From the NCBI GenBank assembly GCA_003258405.1, contig QKPN01000023.1, positions 1 through 59,527 of the forward strand: a stretch of DNA of 59,527 bases. Direction: 5' to 3'. Origin of the DNA: Rhodobacteraceae bacterium DSL-40. GTDB lineage: Bacteria; Pseudomonadota; Alphaproteobacteria; Rhodobacterales; Rhodobacteraceae. The notes below the pieces were generated by a model. The model did not search any database. It was not told the origin of the DNA and saw nothing but the letters and a program-made list of their open reading frames with translations. The position numbers and the translations under genes are program-made. This document shows, one piece after another, positions 56,010 to 59,527 of the stretch (positions are counted from its first letter, which is position 1; every line of letters starts with the position of its first letter).

Positions 56010-57662
56010 TCACATGTTGGGATAGTTCGGGCCGTCGCCACCCTGCGGCGTCGTCCAGGTGATGTTCCGGCTCGGGTCCTTGATGTCGCAGGTCTTGCAG
56101 TGGACGCAGTTCTGGAAGTTGATCTGGAACCGCATGCCGCCTTCCCCGTCCTCGACGAACTCGTAGACCCCGGCCGGGCAGTAGCGCGCCGAGGGCCCGG
56201 CGAACTCGGGCAGGTTCACCCGCAGCGGCACGTCCGGATCCGCGAGCCGCAGATGACAGGGCTGGCTCTCCTCGTGGTTCGTCATCGAGAAGGACACGTT
56301 GGTCAGCCGGTCGAAACTCGTCCGGCCGTCGGGCTTCGGATAGTCGATCGGCTTGTGCCGCGCCGCCGGTTCCGTCGCCTCCGCGTCCGACTTCCCGTGC
56401 TTCCAGGTGCCGAGAAGCGAGAAGCCGGCCGTGTTGGTCCACATGTCGAAGCCGCCGAGCAGCAGCGAGGCCTTGAGCCCGAGCTTCGACCAGACGGGCT
56501 TCACGTTGCGGACCTTCTTCAGGTCCCGCCCGATCGCGCCGCCGCGCACCGCCGCCTCGTAATCCGGCAGCTCGTCGCCCGAACGCCCTGCCGCGATCGC
56601 GGCCTGCGCCGCCTCGGCGGCAGCGATGCCCGAGAGCATGGCGTTGTGATTGCCCTTGATGCGCGGCACGTTGACCATGCCGACCGAGCAGCCGAGCAGC
56701 GCCCCCCCGGGGAAGGTCATCTTCGGCATCGCCTGCCAGCCGCCCTCGGTGATGGCCCGCGCGCCGTAGGCGACCCGCTTGCCGCCCTCGAGCAGCTCCC
56801 TCACCAGCGGATGCTCCTTGAGCCGCTGGAACTCGCCATAGGGATAGAGATAGGGATTGGCGTAGTTGAGATGGACGACGAAGCCGAGGAAGAGCTGGTT
56901 GTTCTCGGCATGATAGATGAAGCCGCCACCGCCCGCGTTCTTGCCGAGCGGCCAGCCCATCGTGTGGGTGACCGTGCCCTCGCGGTGCTTCGCGGGATCG
57001 ATCTCCCAGATCTCCTTCATGCCGATGCCGTATTTCTGCGGCCCGCTCTCCGTATCGAGGCCGAAGCGCGCGATCAGCTGCTTGGCGAGCGAGCCGCGGG
57101 CTCCCTCGGCGATCAGCACGTATTTGCCGCGCAGTTCCATGCCGGGCTCGTAGGTGTCGGAGGGCGTGCCGTCGGCGGACCTGCCGAATTCGCCGGCGAC
57201 AACGCCCTCCACTTCCCCGCCAGGCCCGAAAACGAGTTCGGAACAGGCCATGCCGGGGAAGATCTCGACGCCGAGGGCCTCCGCACGCTCCGCGAGCCAG
57301 CGGCAGACATTGCCCATCGAGACGATGTAGTTGCCATGGTTCGACAGGAGCGGCGGCATGGGCCAGTGCGGCAGCCGCCACTGCCCCGCCGCACCGAGCA
57401 GATAGAATTCGTCCCGGCGCACCTCGGTGGTGACCGGCGCGCCGCTGTCACGCCAGTCGGGGAGCAGGAGATCGAGCCCGCAGGGGTCGAGCACCGCGCC
57501 CGAAAGAATATGCGCGCCGACCTCGGACCCCTTCTCGAGGACGACGACCGAAAGGTCGCCGTCGAGTTGCTTCAGCCGGATCGCTGCCGAAAGACCGGCA
57601 GGACCGGCGCCGACGATGACAACGTCATAGTCCGCCGCCTCGCGCTCCGGTCCCCCCGGCAT
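56010..57662 (-). CDS. Electron transfer flavoprotein-ubiquinone oxidoreductase
   Basis: A 550-residue FAD and 4Fe-4S enzyme that moves electrons from reduced ETF to ubiquinone at the membrane. FAD motif VIVGAGPAGLSAA lies at about residues 14-26, and the cluster ligands are Cys495, Cys519, Cys522 and Cys525 (NCVHCKTCD). ATG 57662 shares one base with the stop of the acyl-CoA dehydrogenase gene (TGATG); GTG 57665 would be three bases earlier. The neighbouring etfA end and dehydrogenase show the complete chain acyl-CoA to ETF to quinone. Confidence 0.95.
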   Translation of the reverse strand: MPGGPEREAADYDVVIVGAGPAGLSAAIRLKQLDGDLSVVVLEKGSEVGAHILSGAVLDPCGLDLLLPDWRDSGAPVTTEVRRDEFYLLGAAGQWRLPHWPMPPLLSNHGNYIVSMGNVCRWLAERAEALGVEIFPGMACSELVFGPGGEVEGVVAGEFGRSADGTPSDTYEPGMELRGKYVLIAEGARGSLAKQLIARFGLDTESGPQKYGIGMKEIWEIDPAKHREGTVTHTMGWPLGKNAGGGGFIYHAENNQLFLGFVVHLNYANPYLYPYGEFQRLKEHPLVRELLEGGKRVAYGARAITEGGWQAMPKMTFPGGALLGCSVGMVNVPRIKGNHNAMLSGIAAAEAAQAAIAAGRSGDELPDYEAAVRGGAIGRDLKKVRNVKPVWSKLGLKASLLLGGFDMWTNTAGFSLLGTWKHGKSDAEATEPAARHKPIDYPKPDGRTSFDRLTNVSFSMTNHEESQPCHLRLADPDVPLRVNLPEFAGPSARYCPAGVYEFVEDGEGGMRFQINFQNCVHCKTCDIKDPSRNITWTTPQGGDGPNYPNM

Positions 57663-59461
57663 CACGCAGGCACCCCGAGATCCTCACGGCTGAGCGCGAG
57701 AACCGAGCGGGCACCCTGCATCGCCGAGGCGGCAAGGCCCTGAGCCTGCGGGAACACTTGCGTGCGGTAGAAATCCGCGAGCCGCAGGGCCGCGCCCAGA
57801 TGGCTGCCGGTCTCTCCCGCCGCGAGCCGCCGGGCCGCCGCGGCCGCCGCATCGGCATGCGCCCAGGCCCCGAGGCAGACGCCGAAGAGCTCGAGGACGC
57901 TCGTGGCCGCCGCCTGCGTCGCCGCGCCGTCGTTGGCGCCCTGGGAGACAAGCCAGTCGGCCGCGCTCTCGACGATGCCGGTGGCCTCGGCCACCATGCC
58001 CCGCATCGCGCCCCAGTCGAGATCGCCGCCGAGATCCCCCTCGAGTGCCGCGAGCGAGCCGCGCATGTCCTCGGCCAGCTCGCCGAGCGCGGCGCCATTG
58101 TCGCGCTGGATCTTGCGGCCGACGAGGTCGAGCGCCTGGATCCCGGTCGTGCCTTCATAGATCGTGGTGATGCGGGCGTCGCGCAGATGCTGGGCCGCGC
58201 CCGTCTCCTCGATATAGCCCATGCCGCCGTGGACCTGCACGCCGAGCGAAGCGGCGAGAATGCTCATCTCGGTCGACCAGCCCTTGACCACCGGGATCAG
58301 CAGATCCACCCGGCGCTGATGGCGCGCCGCCACCTCCGGATCGGTGCTGCGCCCGGCGTGATCGAGGGCTGCCGCCGCCCGGTAGGCGAGGATGCGTGCG
58401 GCCTGGGTCCGGGCACGGATGAGCCCGAGCATGCGCCGCACGTCGGGGTGCTCGATGATCGCGGCCGACCCCTCGATGCCGGGCGCGGCGCCCTGCTTGC
58501 GCTCCGCGGCATAGGCCGCCGCGATCTGGCCGGCACGCTCGGCGATGCCGATGCCCTGCAGACCGACGCCGAGACGCGCCATGTTCATCATCGCGAACAT
58601 GTAGCGCAGGCCCTGGTTCGGCTCGCCGACGAGATAGCCGACCGCGCCGCCTGTGTCGCCGAAGGAGAGCGTGCAGGTCGGGCTGGCGTGGATGCCGAGC
58701 TTGTGCTCGATCGAGACGCAGCGCACATCATTGCGCGCGCCGATCGTGCCGTCGGCATTGACGAGGAACTTCGGCACCACGAAGAGCGAGATCCCCTTCA
58801 CGCCCGCCGGCGCATCGGGGAGGCGGGCGAGCACAAGGTGGATGATGTTCTCCGCCATGTCGTGCTCACCGTAGGTGATGAAGATCTTCTGCCCCGAGAC
58901 GAGGTAGTGATCGCCCTCGGGCACCGCGCGCGAGCGGATCGCGGCGAGATCGGAGCCCGCCTGCGGCTCGGTGAGGTTCATCGTGCCGGTCCAGACGCCG
59001 GTCACGAGATTGGGCAGGTAGGTCTCCTTGAGCGCGTCCGTGGCATAGCCCTCGATCGCCTCGATCGCGCCCTGCGTCAGCATCGGGCAGAGCTGGAAGG
59101 CGGTGTTGGCGCCGTCGAACATCTCCTGGATGCAGGCGTTCACCGCCGCGGGCAGACCGAGCCCGCCGTGCTCGGGCGAGGCGGTCGGGCTGTTCCAGCC
59201 CATTTCCACCAGCGTCAGGTAGGCGTCGCGCCAGCCCTCGGGGGTGGTGACGGCGCCATCGACGAAGCCGAGGCCCTTCTCGTCACCGATCCGGTTGAGG
59301 GGGGCGAGCACTTCGCCGGCAAACTTGCCGGCCTCGCCGAGGATGGCGGCCACCATGTCGGGGGTCGCATCCTCGAGGCCCGGAAGCTTCGCGATCTCCT
59401 CGAGGCCGCAAAGATCCTCCAGGATGAACAGCATGTCGTTCAGGGGGGCAGCATAGGTCAT
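57662..59461 (-). CDS. Acyl-CoA dehydrogenase with C-terminal extension (DmdC-like)
   Basis: A 599-residue FAD enzyme of the larger acyl-CoA dehydrogenase group, with core domains (about 30-440) and an added C-terminal helical part. Motifs: TMNLTEPQAGSDL (CoA/FAD), HGGMGYIEETGAAQ and the catalytic Glu in TTIYEGTTGIQALDL. Size and C-terminal extension match the group holding 3-methylmercaptopropionyl-CoA dehydrogenase DmdC, but also other acyl-CoA dehydrogenases. ATG 59461 has AGGAGACC upstream, 20 bases after the etfA stop. Confidence 0.92.
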   Translation of the reverse strand: MTYAAPLNDMLFILEDLCGLEEIAKLPGLEDATPDMVAAILGEAGKFAGEVLAPLNRIGDEKGLGFVDGAVTTPEGWRDAYLTLVEMGWNSPTASPEHGGLGLPAAVNACIQEMFDGANTAFQLCPMLTQGAIEAIEGYATDALKETYLPNLVTGVWTGTMNLTEPQAGSDLAAIRSRAVPEGDHYLVSGQKIFITYGEHDMAENIIHLVLARLPDAPAGVKGISLFVVPKFLVNADGTIGARNDVRCVSIEHKLGIHASPTCTLSFGDTGGAVGYLVGEPNQGLRYMFAMMNMARLGVGLQGIGIAERAGQIAAAYAAERKQGAAPGIEGSAAIIEHPDVRRMLGLIRARTQAARILAYRAAAALDHAGRSTDPEVAARHQRRVDLLIPVVKGWSTEMSILAASLGVQVHGGMGYIEETGAAQHLRDARITTIYEGTTGIQALDLVGRKIQRDNGAALGELAEDMRGSLAALEGDLGGDLDWGAMRGMVAEATGIVESAADWLVSQGANDGAATQAAATSVLELFGVCLGAWAHADAAAAAARRLAAGETGSHLGAALRLADFYRTQVFPQAQGLAASAMQGARSVLALSREDLGVPA

Positions 59462-59481
59462 GGACCGGTCTCCTGGGGAAA

Positions 59482-59527
59482 TCAGATCTTGTCGGCGAGT
59501 GCGGGGACGGCGTCGAAGAGGTCAGCG
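59482..59527 (-). CDS. etfA: C-terminal end of ETF alpha subunit, cut by the window edge
   Basis: The last 14 codons before a TGA at 59484-59482 read ADLFDAVPALADKI, which fits the conserved end of ETF alpha subunits (ADLF..VPEL pattern). The location directly upstream of an acyl-CoA dehydrogenase and ETF-quinone oxidoreductase on the same strand supports it. The fragment is short, so the call leans on context. Confidence 0.6.
   Translation of the reverse strand, partial: ADLFDAVPALADKI

Noticed and set aside
53089-56025. A 978-codon plus-strand frame across the acyl-CoA genes
   Set aside because: Composition is Arg/Ala/Pro-rich without motifs, and it lies opposite three genes with intact catalytic motifs and overlaps or ribosome sites.

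Overview
The window is GC-rich, tightly packed bacterial chromosome. Genes often overlap by 1-4 bases and ribosome sites are mostly GGAGG-type. A complete ectoine/5-hydroxyectoine uptake and catabolism locus in its Roseobacter form (enuR-uehABC-usp-eutABCDE with asnC-ssd-atf), a SqrR/BigR-type regulator, a fruBKA phosphotransferase operon and a sulfatase point to an alphaproteobacterium of the Rhodobacteraceae, probably marine or halophilic. The species cannot be told. I see no rRNA, tRNA, CRISPR array, insertion sequence or phage gene.

Layout. (1) 1-12850: a minus-strand sugar/polyol operon, read as sn-glycerol-1-phosphate dehydrogenase-like protein, HAD-IIB phosphatase, GlpD-like FAD dehydrogenase, xylulokinase-like FGGY kinase, Tat-exported binding protein, ABC ATPase, two permeases, a second FGGY kinase and the start of another gene. 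A SorC-type regulator is divergent. The substrate is not known. (2) 12871-26863: the ectoine locus. uehABC (TRAP importer), usp, eutA, eutB, eutC, eutD/doeA and eutE/doeB follow enuR on the minus strand; asnC, ssd (doeC) and atf (doeD) run divergently. Together they import ectoines, open the ring, deacetylate, transaminate and oxidise to aspartate. (3) 27012-37210: an OmpR-type response regulator, a hybrid histidine kinase and a periplasmic binding protein lie beside fruB-fruK-fruA and look like a dedicated sensor for that operon. (4) 37406-43534: a second sensory set (histidine kinase with a periplasmic ABC-binding-like domain, FixJ-type regulator, stand-alone receiver), followed by an exported sulfatase and an exported HAD phosphatase. 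(5) 43568-48362: a SqrR/BigR-like dithiol ArsR repressor divergent from a small DUF2892 membrane protein, a membrane-fusion protein and an RND pump. (6) 48509-51373: a GH15 glycosidase and a pirin. (7) 51462-59527: a minus-strand acyl-CoA oxidation group (end of etfA, acyl-CoA dehydrogenase, ETF-quinone oxidoreductase, MaoC hydratase, FadN-like fusion enzyme, acyl-CoA synthetase).

The parts most worth following are the operon carrying both kinds of glycerol-phosphate dehydrogenase with two FGGY kinases, the binding-protein/hybrid-kinase/regulator set next to fruBKA, and the thiol-switch repressor controlling an RND pump. Function calls rest on motifs, gene order and recall of protein families; no database search was possible.
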